Shown in pieces: positions 17,126 to 25,307 of a stretch of DNA of 34,858 nt. A program made the translations under genes and the position numbers. Location of the stretch: positions 1 to 34,858 of the forward strand of contig NZ_JAOQKI010000026.1 in the NCBI RefSeq assembly GCF_025567465.1, written 5' to 3'. Each line of letters starts with the position of its first letter. The first letter of the stretch is position 1. The notes below the pieces were generated by a model that did not search any database, had not been told where the DNA came from, and saw only the letters and a program-made list of their open reading frames with translations. The stretch comes from Roseburia_C amylophila. GTDB taxonomy: Bacteria; Bacillota; Clostridia; Lachnospirales; Lachnospiraceae.

Positions 17126-18586
17126 TTAATCCCTCTCTTTTCTTGTTTTTATCACAAAATTGTTTAATTCCACTTCTCCCTGTACCACATAAACACCGGC
17201 ATAGCCACCTTTGTGATCATACATTCTGGTAGATAATACAATTTCATCATTAATATACACAATACAGATATCATCTTCTCTTATTATCAGTAAATGATAT
17301 TCATCTGCATCCGGAAGCCTTCTGGATGTTTCTATCTGGTATGGTATATCACCTTTTATCTGCCACTGATAGATTCCCTTTTCTGAACGTGGCCACATAT
17401 CCCATGCTACTTCCTTTTTCCGTTGATTCATTCTTAAAAAATAACCCTTTTCCATTTCAGAATCAACATGTAACGCTATTCCGAATTCATGTCCCCGCTT
17501 CACACAGACATCCATTTCAATTGAAAAGCAATCTTCCGGAATTTCATAGACACCGGAGCCTAAGGTATCACTTATTACATGAATTCCTTTTTCTGTCTTT
17601 GTTATCCGGCTATTATAGCCTGCTGCTGGTTTCATATCCTGTACTTCATCATAGAACTCTTTCACACCTGGAATAACACGGACTTTTAATGTTCCATCTT
17701 CCGGATTCTGAATCAATTCATGGAACACCATTGTTCCACCCCATTCCCATGGTCCAAAATCTTTATTTCCATATTTGCTTGCAATCCATCCAAATGCAAA
17801 TCTTCGCTGTCCATCTGATGCGGTTTTGATTGCATAATCTGATCTGGTGTCAAAGACATCATCTTCAGGAATTTCCCATGGTCCGTTTGGACTTTTTGAA
17901 ATTCTATAATGTGTAGTAAATTGATCCGAAAAAGTGGAGAAAACCAGATACCAGTAATTTCCCATCTTGAAAATTTCAGGACATTCCATGGTGATATACA
18001 TGCCAGGGGCATAAAACGGTTTTTCATAGGTCCATTGTTTCAAATCCTTTGACTTACACAATGCAATACAGCCTCCCCTTAATTCACCTCCTCCTTTAAT
18101 TCTTGAAGCCAGAAGCATGTCATAACATTCATCTTCTTCGTTCCAGTATACAAATGGATCCCGCCAGTCAAATTCTTCATATTGCTTTCCATCAGAAACA
18201 AACAAAAATTCTTCTACCGTATTAAGATGTTCTAAATCTGTTCCTACTGCCTGCATTACAGACTGTACACTTTTTCCATTAATTTTTATATCTTCATTAT
18301 ACGCAGTAAAAAATGCATGATAAAGATTTTCTTTGTCTTTTATTACGGAACCAGTGTAAGCATTCTTATTTGGCTTGTCATCTCCTCCTCTCTTGATTGC
18401 TTCCCCTTTGTATTCCACATTTACAAAGTCTTTTGTTGTTACAAGATGCCAGGTAGTTTCTTCTGCATACTCCTTGTCTCTGATTCTTGGATCATGCAGA
18501 TAATAACCATAAAAAGTTCCATTTTCATAATATGGTATTAAATCTCCAACCCATGCATCTTTTGGTCTGTACAATAATTTTTTCAT
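17126..18586 (-). CDS. Divergent GH32-family glycoside hydrolase
   Basis: This 486-residue protein has the GH32 triad in a divergent form: WVGD with nucleophile D15 replaces WMNDPNG, WRDP carries D143, and MECPE carries E201. A C-terminal beta-sandwich of about 160 residues follows. This is a group related to levanases and fructosidases whose exact substrates are mostly untested. There is no signal peptide. The MKKLLYRPKDAWVGD start at 18586 with AGAGAGGT is chosen over a frame 23 codons longer. It is the first gene of the fructan operon, just downstream of a sigma-A promoter and a TGCA-N5-TGCA site. Confidence 0.85.
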   Translation of the reverse strand: MKKLLYRPKDAWVGDLIPYYENGTFYGYYLHDPRIRDKEYAEETTWHLVTTKDFVNVEYKGEAIKRGGDDKPNKNAYTGSVIKDKENLYHAFFTAYNEDIKINGKSVQSVMQAVGTDLEHLNTVEEFLFVSDGKQYEEFDWRDPFVYWNEEDECYDMLLASRIKGGGELRGGCIALCKSKDLKQWTYEKPFYAPGMYITMECPEIFKMGNYWYLVFSTFSDQFTTHYRISKSPNGPWEIPEDDVFDTRSDYAIKTASDGQRRFAFGWIASKYGNKDFGPWEWGGTMVFHELIQNPEDGTLKVRVIPGVKEFYDEVQDMKPAAGYNSRITKTEKGIHVISDTLGSGVYEIPEDCFSIEMDVCVKRGHEFGIALHVDSEMEKGYFLRMNQRKKEVAWDMWPRSEKGIYQWQIKGDIPYQIETSRRLPDADEYHLLIIREDDICIVYINDEIVLSTRMYDHKGGYAGVYVVQGEVELNNFVIKTRKERD

Positions 18587-18599
18587 ACGCACCTCTCTT

Positions 18600-18612
18600 T
18601 GCACTATTTGCA
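18600..18612. promoter_or_regulatory. Candidate LacI-type operator TGCA-N5-TGCA (operon side)
   Basis: TGCA at 18600-18603 and 18609-18612 are separated by 5 bp, between the fructan promoter and its first ATG. The same spacing occurs at 18761-18773 on the regulator side. TGCA is self-complementary, so the pair is a dyad suitable for a dimeric repressor acting as a roadblock. Confidence 0.55.
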
Positions 18613-18639
18613 CGTTTTTTTCGTTCTTTTTATGCTTAA

Positions 18640-18668
18640 ATTGTAGCATATGCACTATTTATTTTCAA
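18640..18668 (-). promoter_or_regulatory. Sigma-A promoter of the fructan operon
   Basis: On the minus strand, TTGAAA (18668-18663) and TACAAT (18645-18640) are separated by exactly 17 bp. The spacer contains the palindrome GCATATGC (18646-18653), overlapping another TGCA, so a regulator could bind within the promoter. Confidence 0.8.
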
Positions 18669-18760
18669 CATAGCTTTCTCAATTTTATCATTTTCTATTT
18701 TTTTTACATAATAAAAACTGTTGTTTTATACATGTTATACATCTTTTCATTGTTATTTTG

Positions 18761-18773
18761 TGCATTTCGTGCA
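18761..18773. promoter_or_regulatory. Candidate LacI-type operator TGCA-N5-TGCA (regulator side)
   Basis: TGCA at 18761-18764 and 18770-18773, again with 5 bp between, and a further TGCA at 18785-18788. It lies upstream of the LacI promoter, consistent with autoregulation or DNA looping with the site at 18600-18612. Confidence 0.5.
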
Positions 18774-18818
18774 TTTTTATTTTTTGCACATTTTCTTCTT
18801 CCTTTATTTTTAATAAAG

Positions 18819-18827
18819 TGTTACAAT
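18819..18827 (+). promoter_or_regulatory. Extended -10 promoter of the LacI regulator
   Basis: TGTTACAAT gives an extended -10 (TG-N-TACAAT) 18 bp before the LacI ATG. The -35 region (TTCCTT at 17 bp) is poor. The untranslated leader would be about ten bases and includes GGAGGT. Confidence 0.45.
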
Positions 18828-18845
18828 AAATCTGGAGGTAGAAGT

Positions 18846-19895
18846 ATGAAATGCACGATTAAACAATTAGCCGAAGAATTAAACTTATCCAGAAATACTG
18901 TTGCTAAAGCTTTAAAAAACAGTAATGAAGTTTCTTCGAAAACAAAGCAGCGGGTTTTAAATAAAGCCAGAGAACTGAATTACAATAACATAAACAAAGA
19001 ACTTTTTTCCGAATCGGGAGATGTTACTTCTCCATCTAATGTGAATAATGGTTCTATCCTGTTTCTTACCAAAACCTATGCACCAGACTCTGAATTCTGG
19101 ACTGCGGTTTTAACAGGTATTGAATCCATCTTATCTAATGCACATTATCATCTTGTAATTGGAATCATGTCTGAAAGTGATTTGAAAAAAATGGATTTTC
19201 CTACTGCATTAAAAGATCCTTCCATTAAAGGTATTATTCTTGTGGAAATTTGTGATGGGGCTATCTGCAATGCATTGTTACAATATAATCTTCCAATTAT
19301 TACTGTTGATTTACCAAAGGATTATAATCCTGTTTTAGATATGATAGATATTGTTACTATGGAGAACAAAAAAAATATTCACCGGATTGTAAATTATTTA
19401 ATTTCCAAGGGTGCCGAGCGTTTTGCCTTTGTTGGAGATATTTATTCCGCAAATGTAGGACGAGGTTTTCAGGAACGTTTTGATGCATTACAAGAATGTC
19501 TTTCTGATAATCACCTGGAACTAGACCAGAAACATTGCTTATTAACAGAAACTTCTGATGAATTTCAGGACTTTCAAACAGTCGTTAAAAAATTACAAAA
19601 GATGGCTTCTGTTCCGGATGTATTTATTTGCGGGAATGACCATACAGCAATCCAATTAATATATGCTCTTCAATTTTTGGGTTATCAGATTCCAAAAGAT
19701 GTAAGTGTAGTAGGATTTGATGATATTCCTGCTTCTGAAAGGATTACGCCTTCTCTCACTACAATACAGACTCCAAAAAAATACCTTGGTATTGCTGCAG
19801 CCCGCCAGATGTTAGAGCGGATACAATATCCAAACTCTCCTCATTCATATATGGAATATAAAACAAAACTTATTATCCGGGATTCCACAATATAG
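18846..19895 (+). CDS. LacI-family transcriptional regulator of the fructan locus
   Basis: This 349-residue regulator has an N-terminal helix-turn-helix in residues 1-25 (MKCTIKQLAEELNLSRNTVA), a hinge region near 45-60, and a periplasmic-binding-protein-like effector domain with the family motifs VVGFDDIPASERITPSLTTI and DVFICGNDHTA. The frame is open 38 codons upstream, but the ATG at 18846 has a strong GGAGGT site and starts at the HTH. It is divergent from the fructan operon. The likely effector is a sugar derived from the imported substrate. Confidence 0.92.
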   Translation: MKCTIKQLAEELNLSRNTVAKALKNSNEVSSKTKQRVLNKARELNYNNINKELFSESGDVTSPSNVNNGSILFLTKTYAPDSEFWTAVLTGIESILSNAHYHLVIGIMSESDLKKMDFPTALKDPSIKGIILVEICDGAICNALLQYNLPIITVDLPKDYNPVLDMIDIVTMENKKNIHRIVNYLISKGAERFAFVGDIYSANVGRGFQERFDALQECLSDNHLELDQKHCLLTETSDEFQDFQTVVKKLQKMASVPDVFICGNDHTAIQLIYALQFLGYQIPKDVSVVGFDDIPASERITPSLTTIQTPKKYLGIAAARQMLERIQYPNSPHSYMEYKTKLIIRDSTI

Positions 19896-19921
19896 AATTA
19901 ATTTTGAAAGGATATTATACT

Positions 19922-20560
19922 ATGGAAAACTTCTTTTCACTTGATGGTAAATTTTTTCGATTTATCAACAAATTTACCAGTTTAATTGCTTTAAATTTTT
20001 TATTCATTATTACATCCCTTCCTATCATTACAATCGGGGTATCCTTTTACGCCCTTTATCAAACAAATTTAAAACTTTCACAAAATACAGAATCCTATAT
20101 TGCAAGAACTTATTTTTTCTTTTGGAGAAAAAATTTAAAGCAGAATATTCTTCTTTGGCTACCTGTAATGATTTTATTTATATTTTGTCTGATTAACTTA
20201 TACATTTTACCTTTTATGCCAGAAACCTTTTTCAGGTCTCTCACTCTCTGTATACAATTTCTTATTTTGTTGTTATTGCAGGGTTTTCTTATTTATGCAT
20301 TTTTTCTTCCGGATCAATACAGAACTACTTTAAAATATACCGTAAAAAATGCAGTTATATTGACTTTTAAATATCTTCCAGCTACTTTTTTATGTATTTG
20401 CATAAATGCACTACCAGTTTCTATTCCCATATTGTTACCAAAAATAACCGGATATGTGTTAGCAGCTTTTATTATAATAGGCTTTTCCGGGATTTCATTT
20501 CTGCATACTTTCATATTACAACTACTATTAAAAAAAGAGAACCTCTTCGGTTCTCTTTAA
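19922..20560 (+). CDS. YesL-family (DUF624) membrane protein
   Basis: This 212-residue membrane protein begins MENFFSLDGKFFRFINKF, a typical YesL start. It has about five hydrophobic segments and the LPIITIGVSFYALY motif. YesL-like genes accompany sugar ABC importers in Firmicutes; their function is not defined. A TTG reading start at 19904 lies within the Shine-Dalgarno region, so the ATG at 19922 after AAAGGA is used. It lies 26 bp after the LacI gene in the same direction and probably in the same transcript. The final codons form part of a terminator hairpin. Confidence 0.85.
   Translation: MENFFSLDGKFFRFINKFTSLIALNFLFIITSLPIITIGVSFYALYQTNLKLSQNTESYIARTYFFFWRKNLKQNILLWLPVMILFIFCLINLYILPFMPETFFRSLTLCIQFLILLLLQGFLIYAFFLPDQYRTTLKYTVKNAVILTFKYLPATFLCICINALPVSIPILLPKITGYVLAAFIIIGFSGISFLHTFILQLLLKKENLFGSL
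20531..20560. terminator. Bidirectional terminator, YesL gene and tRNA-Cys
   Basis: AAAGAGAACC (20534-20543) pairs with GGTTCTCTTT (20549-20558) around a 5-nt loop. On the minus strand a seven-T run follows, so it ends the tRNA-Cys transcript. On the plus strand it overlaps the last YesL codons. Confidence 0.8.
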
Positions 20561-20562
20561 AA

Positions 20563-20633
20563 AGGCGTCTGCCGGATTTGAACCGGCGATAAGGGTGTTG
20601 CAGACCCGTGCCTTACCACTTGGCTAAGACGCC
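20563..20633 (-). tRNA. tRNA-Cys (GCA), copy 1
   Basis: This 71-nt cloverleaf has acceptor arms GGCGTCT/AGACGCC, anticodon loop CTGCAAC (GCA), T-arm with GGTTCAAATCC, and discriminator U, as expected for cysteine. CCA is not encoded. A 39-nt block from the D-arm through the anticodon arm is identical to the second tRNA-Cys at 26909-26979. Confidence 0.97.
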
Positions 20634-20665
20634 ACATATTTAATTGTGTCAATTCACACTCATAT

Positions 20666-20694
20666 AGTTTACCAAAGCTGTGCGTATCCGTCAA
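20666..20694 (-). promoter_or_regulatory. Promoter of tRNA-Cys copy 1
   Basis: On the minus strand, TTGACG (20694-20689) and TAAACT (20671-20666) are spaced 17 bp, about 33 bp before the tRNA 5' end. Confidence 0.75.
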
Positions 20695-20760
20695 GAGAGA
20701 ATTCACAGTTTTTTTCTCCTGCATTTTACCTCTTTTTTGCTTATTCTTTCCTGAATCCAT

Positions 20761-20789
20761 TTGCTTTTTTCTCATAAGAACAGTATACT
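20761..20789 (+). promoter_or_regulatory. Promoter of the Gln-repeat membrane protein
   Basis: TTGCTT (20761-20766) and TATACT (20784-20789) are separated by 17 bp, 45 bp before the ATG at 20834. Confidence 0.6.
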
Positions 20790-20833
20790 TATATATTGTA
20801 AAATATTAAACCATTTCAGGAGGAACAAATATA

Positions 20834-21424
20834 ATGGAAAAAGGTAAATTAGGTATCAGATTATCATTTTATGCAGTAGCAGCTTTTATCCTTGCATTCT
20901 TAGGATACAGCACCGTTCTTGCATTACTGGCTGGCTTTGTTCTCATTGTTGAGAAAAATGAGTGGGCTTCCCGTCAGGTAATTCAGGCATTTTTCTTATG
21001 TATCTTTGCAGATATCGTAAATGGTATTTTAAACATTTTCGATTTCTTATACCAGATACCTCTTATGGGTTCTGTATGGGGAACAGCAATTTCTGTCATT
21101 GATGGTATTGTAAGCCTTGTAGTTCTGATTTTCTGTATCATGGCTCTTGTAAACACAGCCAAAGGAAACGAAGCAAACGTTCCTGGATTAAACGGACTTG
21201 CAAACTGGGCTTACGGCATTGTAGCTCCAAAGGTAAATCAGGCACAGCAGGCTTATTATGGTCAGCAGCAGTTTAACGGACAGCAGCAGTTTAACGGACA
21301 GCAGCAGTTTAATGGACAGCAGCAGTTCAACGGACAGCCACAGTTCAATGGACAGTCACAGCAGTTCAATGGTCAGCAGCAGTATCAGCAGCCAGAACAG
21401 CAGAATCCAAATCAGCCACAGTAG
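20834..21424 (+). CDS. Membrane protein with glutamine/asparagine-rich repeat tail
   Basis: In this 196-residue protein, residues 1-135 contain about four hydrophobic segments (near 8-38, 50-75 and 85-108), and the remainder is a low-complexity tail. From residue 143 a hexapeptide GQQQFN is repeated five to six times with small variants, then a Q/P-rich end. A strong AGGAGG site precedes the ATG. It is a single-gene unit with its own promoter and terminator. Small multi-pass proteins with disordered tails of this kind occur in Clostridia, but I know no function. Confidence 0.85.
   Translation: MEKGKLGIRLSFYAVAAFILAFLGYSTVLALLAGFVLIVEKNEWASRQVIQAFFLCIFADIVNGILNIFDFLYQIPLMGSVWGTAISVIDGIVSLVVLIFCIMALVNTAKGNEANVPGLNGLANWAYGIVAPKVNQAQQAYYGQQQFNGQQQFNGQQQFNGQQQFNGQPQFNGQSQQFNGQQQYQQPEQQNPNQPQ
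21260..21370 (+). repeat. 18-bp in-frame tandem repeat (GQQQFN units)
   Basis: Five 18-bp units begin at 21260, followed by a 21-bp variant (GQSQQFN). The first four are nearly identical at DNA level, and the fifth has CCA for CAG. Near-identity suggests recent expansion by slippage or recombination, and copy number is likely to vary between strains. Confidence 0.9.
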
Positions 21425-21448
21425 AATTATTACATAGCTAAAAAGTTT

Positions 21449-21484
21449 AAGCGCAGAGCATTCATTGCCCTGCGCTTTTCTTAT
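21449..21484. terminator. Terminator between the repeat protein and the NCS2 permease
   Basis: AAGCGCAG (21449-21456) pairs with CTGCGCTT (21470-21477), followed by TTCTT on the plus strand. Convergent genes share it. Confidence 0.75.
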
Positions 21485-21500
21485 GCAGTTCTTCAAAAGA

Positions 21501-22883
21501 TTATAAGGAAATCATCAGATAACGGATAACAAAGAGTGCGGATAATACCACGGTGATAATGTTTAACTCCTTGAACTTTCCGGTAAAGATTTTAATTAAT
21601 GTATAAGCAATCAATCCAACGGCAATTCCGTTTGCGATGGAGTAGGTAAGCGGCATCATGATTAATGCCAGGTATGCCGGAATTGCTTCAGATACATCAT
21701 CAAATTCCATATCTTTGATGGCACTTAACAAAAGACCACCTACGAAGATTAATGCCGGTGCTGTTGCACAGGATGGGATGATGCTTACAAACGGAGCAAA
21801 GATGATTGCCGCTAAGAACATGATTGCTGTAAATACAGAAGTCAGTCCGGTTCTTCCTCCTACGCTGATTCCGGAGATACATTCACCATAAGTGGTAACG
21901 GTGGAAGTACCAAATATAGAACCGCCTACCGTTGCGATTGCATCACAGAGAAGGCTCTTCTTTGCATTTGGGATATTTCCATCTTCATCTAACATATTTG
22001 CGGATTTTGCAGTTCCGATTAAGGTTCCGATCGTATCAAACATGTCAACCATGGAGAAGGTGATAATCAGCATGATTAAAGTTAAAATTGCCTGTCCTAC
22101 CGAGCTTCCCATAAATAATTCCCGGAAACCGCGGAAGCATGCGAATAAGGAAACATCTGCGAAATCTTTTACCTGGGCACCGAAGTTAATCTGGAAACCA
22201 TCAAATACCGTATTTCCGGTGAAAATTCCAAGAATAGTTACTACAAAAATACTGATTAAAATAGAACCGGTTACTTTTTTCTTATAAAGAACGGTGGTAA
22301 GTACGATTCCAAAGAAGGCTAAAATTGCGCCCCAGCAAGCCACCGGATTTTCAGAGAAAGTAGAGAAATCCACCAAAGATACCATGGTGCTTTCATTTCC
22401 TACAATAAGACCGGCATCCTGGAAGCCGATAAATGCAAGGAATAATCCGATACCCACTGATATGGCAACTTTTATATTTTTCGGAATTGCCATTACAATT
22501 TTTTCCCGGAAGGAACATAAAGTAATCAGAATAAATAATGCACCGGAAATGAATACCATTGCCAGTGATGCTTCATAGGAATAACCCATGCCAAGCATTA
22601 CGGTGTAAGTAAAGAATGCGTTCATTCCCATACCAGGTGCCTGGGCAAACGGTAATTTGGCAAGAACTCCCATTAAGAAGGTTCCTAAAAATGCGGACAG
22701 ACAGGTGGCAAAAAATACGCCGTTGAATACCTTATCATACATATCGGTTCCTTCAAAAGGTGTGGCAAGCATTGCCGGATTTACCATGATGATGTAAGCC
22801 ATGGTAACAAATGTTGTGATACCTGCAATAAACTCGATTTTTACGCTGGTACCATTTTCTTTCAGTTTGAAAAACTTTTCCAT
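21501..22883 (-). CDS. NCS2-family purine permease (AzgA/PbuG-like)
   Basis: This 460-residue polytopic transporter belongs to the AzgA-like branch of NCS2 (adenine, guanine or hypoxanthine with proton). The family starts are clear: EFIAGITTFVTMAYIIMVNP (17-36), then QAPGMGMNAFFTY, DMFDTIGTLIG and a final helix cluster. An AAAGGAC site precedes the ATG. It is 26 bp downstream of adenine deaminase in the same operon, so adenine or hypoxanthine uptake for salvage is the likely role. Confidence 0.92.
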   Translation of the reverse strand: MEKFFKLKENGTSVKIEFIAGITTFVTMAYIIMVNPAMLATPFEGTDMYDKVFNGVFFATCLSAFLGTFLMGVLAKLPFAQAPGMGMNAFFTYTVMLGMGYSYEASLAMVFISGALFILITLCSFREKIVMAIPKNIKVAISVGIGLFLAFIGFQDAGLIVGNESTMVSLVDFSTFSENPVACWGAILAFFGIVLTTVLYKKKVTGSILISIFVVTILGIFTGNTVFDGFQINFGAQVKDFADVSLFACFRGFRELFMGSSVGQAILTLIMLIITFSMVDMFDTIGTLIGTAKSANMLDEDGNIPNAKKSLLCDAIATVGGSIFGTSTVTTYGECISGISVGGRTGLTSVFTAIMFLAAIIFAPFVSIIPSCATAPALIFVGGLLLSAIKDMEFDDVSEAIPAYLALIMMPLTYSIANGIAVGLIAYTLIKIFTGKFKELNIITVVLSALFVIRYLMISL

Positions 22884-22909
22884 AATAAACGTCCTTTCTT
22901 TTGTTTTAT

Positions 22910-24616
22910 CTAAACCAGTTCACAAACTGGAATAAATCGATTATTTATAATATCCAATAATCCCCGGTTGGTAATTGCCATCTCCGGAATAACAGCAAGG
23001 GAAATCTGAAGACTCATAGTGAGGATTGGATTCTTAAGAATACAGCCATGTTCCCACAAATCAGCTAAAAGTCTATCTGTTTCCTTTACAAATACATCCA
23101 TTGGCTTCTGACTTAAAATGCCAAGTACCGGAAGTCCCACAAATTGTTTCTCTTCTCCATCCCTTACATAAGAAAGACCACCCTGTTTTACAATGACCTG
23201 ATTAAATGCCAGCGTCATATCTGAAAGAGAAGTTCCAAATGCAATCAGATTCTGGGTATCCTGTCCTACCGAACCGGCAAATGCTCCCTGCAGTGCTCCT
23301 GCCTGGCTGATGATGCCGATTCCGATGGAACCATCTTTCCGGTAACGGTCTACTACTGCACAATACATTAAGTCATCCTCTAAAATGAGTGCACCGTTCT
23401 TTACCGGAAGCTTTCTCTCTTCGTGAATTGTCTCTAAGGTTCCGTCCACGATTTTTACAATATTGACTTTTACTTCGCCATCTATGCAGCCTTCCGGCAA
23501 TGGAATCGTAAGTTCTCCTTCTTTTAAATCATCCCGCTTTATGGAATGGATCACTTCTTTCGGATAATCCATTCGCGGATAAGAAGCCTTTGCAATTTCT
23601 CCGTTTACAATAACATCCTGCACCTTAAAGTCTGTTAAATTCTTCACAAGTATCATGTCTGCACGATATCCTTCTGCAATGACACCTCTGTCCTTTAATC
23701 CATAGGCTGCTGCCGGATAAACCGTAGCAAGCTTGATTGCCTGAAGCGGCTCCACACCTTCTTTCACAATCTGCGCCAGTGCATAGTTCATATGTCCATG
23801 CTCTGCCATATCTTTTGCTGTAATACAGCCATCGGTAGAAAGTAAAATATGGTCGCTGTCTCCTGCTTTATCTAAGAATTCTTTTGCACTTGCAGGCTCT
23901 TTTAAGGAGCCACGGCGGATAATGACATACATTCCTTTTCTGAATTTTTCTAACATTTCCCCCACCGTTACACTCTCATGATCAGAGCTTACGCCTGCTG
24001 CAATATAGGTATCTAAGTCAGCTCCCAATACACCCGGCGCATGTCCGTCTATTTTTAAACCTTTTTCTTTTCCATAATCCAAGATTTCTTTTAAAGAAGC
24101 TTCCTTTGCAATGACCCGGTTATAATCCATGGCTTCTGCAATTCCATACATGCCATATTCTTCCACCATCACTTTGACATCGGAAAGCATCACCTGTCCA
24201 TAACAGTCTTCATATCCCGGTGCTGATGGAACACAGGGAGAAGCCATCCAGACCGGTGTAAGATCTGTCTCCTTCATCTCTTCCATCAGATATTTTGCAC
24301 CTTTATGTCCTAAGACATTTACTGCATCATGAGGGTCTAAGACTGCTGCTGTGGTTCCGTTTTGTATCAGTGCCTCTGCAAAAGATGCACTGCTTAACAT
24401 GCTAAGCTCCACATGGGTATGGGCGTCAATTAATCCCGGCAGGGCAGTAAGCCCTTCCCCATTGATTACCGTAAGATGCTCCTTTTCTTCTACTTCACTG
24501 GCATCAATATGCTCTGCAATTTTCTCAAAACGACCATTTCTGATATAAATATCCCCGGTTTTTATCTTATCTTCCAACACATCTGCAATCGCAACATTCT
24601 TAATCAACAGGCTCAT
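22910..24616 (-). CDS. ade: Adenine deaminase
   Basis: This 568-residue amidohydrolase-superfamily enzyme converts adenine to hypoxanthine and ammonia. The metal-binding motif is LIDAHTHVE (62-70), with DGHAPGVLG and the STDGCI motif further on. The C-terminal part has the family-typical AFNQVIVKQGG and PILGI-like segments. The frame continues 30 codons upstream, but the ATG at 24616 is chosen because it starts at the family-typical MSLLIKNVAIADVL. It overlaps the upstream phosphoribosyltransferase by 17 bp. Hypoxanthine made here can be converted to IMP by a phosphoribosyltransferase. Confidence 0.93.
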   Translation of the reverse strand: MSLLIKNVAIADVLEDKIKTGDIYIRNGRFEKIAEHIDASEVEEKEHLTVINGEGLTALPGLIDAHTHVELSMLSSASFAEALIQNGTTAAVLDPHDAVNVLGHKGAKYLMEEMKETDLTPVWMASPCVPSAPGYEDCYGQVMLSDVKVMVEEYGMYGIAEAMDYNRVIAKEASLKEILDYGKEKGLKIDGHAPGVLGADLDTYIAAGVSSDHESVTVGEMLEKFRKGMYVIIRRGSLKEPASAKEFLDKAGDSDHILLSTDGCITAKDMAEHGHMNYALAQIVKEGVEPLQAIKLATVYPAAAYGLKDRGVIAEGYRADMILVKNLTDFKVQDVIVNGEIAKASYPRMDYPKEVIHSIKRDDLKEGELTIPLPEGCIDGEVKVNIVKIVDGTLETIHEERKLPVKNGALILEDDLMYCAVVDRYRKDGSIGIGIISQAGALQGAFAGSVGQDTQNLIAFGTSLSDMTLAFNQVIVKQGGLSYVRDGEEKQFVGLPVLGILSQKPMDVFVKETDRLLADLWEHGCILKNPILTMSLQISLAVIPEMAITNRGLLDIINNRFIPVCELV

Positions 24617-25166
24617 AGGATTCTTTTCCTTTCTGAAACAATGGTAGTTTCTGTAAAAATGTGATATCTGTCCGCTCTGCCGCTTTTCCCTCTGCCAGAA
24701 TTGCAAGCCTGCTGCAAACCTCTCCTCCGGCTTTCTGCACCAGACGCTCTGCCGCAGCCAGGGATTCTCCTTTTGAAATCACATCATCCACAATTGCAAC
24801 TTTCTTTCCCTTTAACTTCTCTGCATCCGTTTCATCCAGAAAAATGTCCTGATTTCCCTCTGTTGTAATGGAATGCACCGCATCCTGGATAAATGATTTC
24901 ACATAGGACTTCACGCTTTTCCGGACTACCACAAATTCCTTCATATGAAGCTGCTTTGAAATCTCATACGCCAGGGCAATTCCCTTTGCTTCAATGGTCA
25001 GGATAATTTCCGCTCCATTGGCAAATGCCGCCAGTTCCTTACCTGCTTTCTCAATCAGCTCTGTATCACTGATTACCACAAAACTTGCATACGCTGTTCC
25101 ATCTGACAGTTTAACAAAAGGCAGTTCACGTTTCAGACCACATACTTCTAAATCATAATGTTCCAT
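24600..25166 (-). CDS. Purine phosphoribosyltransferase (adenine/xanthine PRT-like)
   Basis: This 188-residue type I phosphoribosyltransferase has the PRPP-binding loop VAIVDDVISKGES at 123-135. The purine-side region includes the IEAKGIALAYEIS segment. It transfers ribose-5-phosphate from PRPP to a purine base. Sequence alone does not settle whether adenine, xanthine or hypoxanthine is used; xanthine PRT and adenine PRT are both close. An AGAGGA site precedes the ATG. It is the first gene of the salvage operon, with two leader hairpins upstream. Confidence 0.85.
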   Translation of the reverse strand: MEHYDLEVCGLKRELPFVKLSDGTAYASFVVISDTELIEKAGKELAAFANGAEIILTIEAKGIALAYEISKQLHMKEFVVVRKSVKSYVKSFIQDAVHSITTEGNQDIFLDETDAEKLKGKKVAIVDDVISKGESLAAAERLVQKAGGEVCSRLAILAEGKAAERTDITFLQKLPLFQKGKESYEPVD

Positions 25167-25197
25167 TTTATCTATATCCTCTTATCCATCATTATAT

Positions 25198-25284
25198 ATC
25201 CGCCGGAGAATGTTCTGTCTCCTTCGGATGTATTGTAACTATGAAAAATACGAAAGGTACAACACGTCCCCGTATTGCACCTTT
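25198..25284 (-). promoter_or_regulatory. Two-hairpin leader of the purine salvage operon
   Basis: Hairpin A (25253-25266 with 25271-25284) is a 14-bp stem containing G-U pairs, capped by a GGGA (GNRA) tetraloop and followed by U-rich sequence. Hairpin B (25198-25229) pairs ATCCG with CGGAT and GGAGA with TCTCC. The transcript probably starts near 25295, after a TATAAT at 25307-25302. That -10 has no good -35, which suits activation by the divergent LysR. The leader matches no riboswitch I recognise. Confidence 0.55.
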
Positions 25285-25307
25285 GCTTTACATACATTTG
25301 CATTATA

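Noticed and set aside
21260..21390. CRISPR-like array
   Set aside because: The repeats are 18 bp with no spacers, are in frame, and encode GQQQFN.
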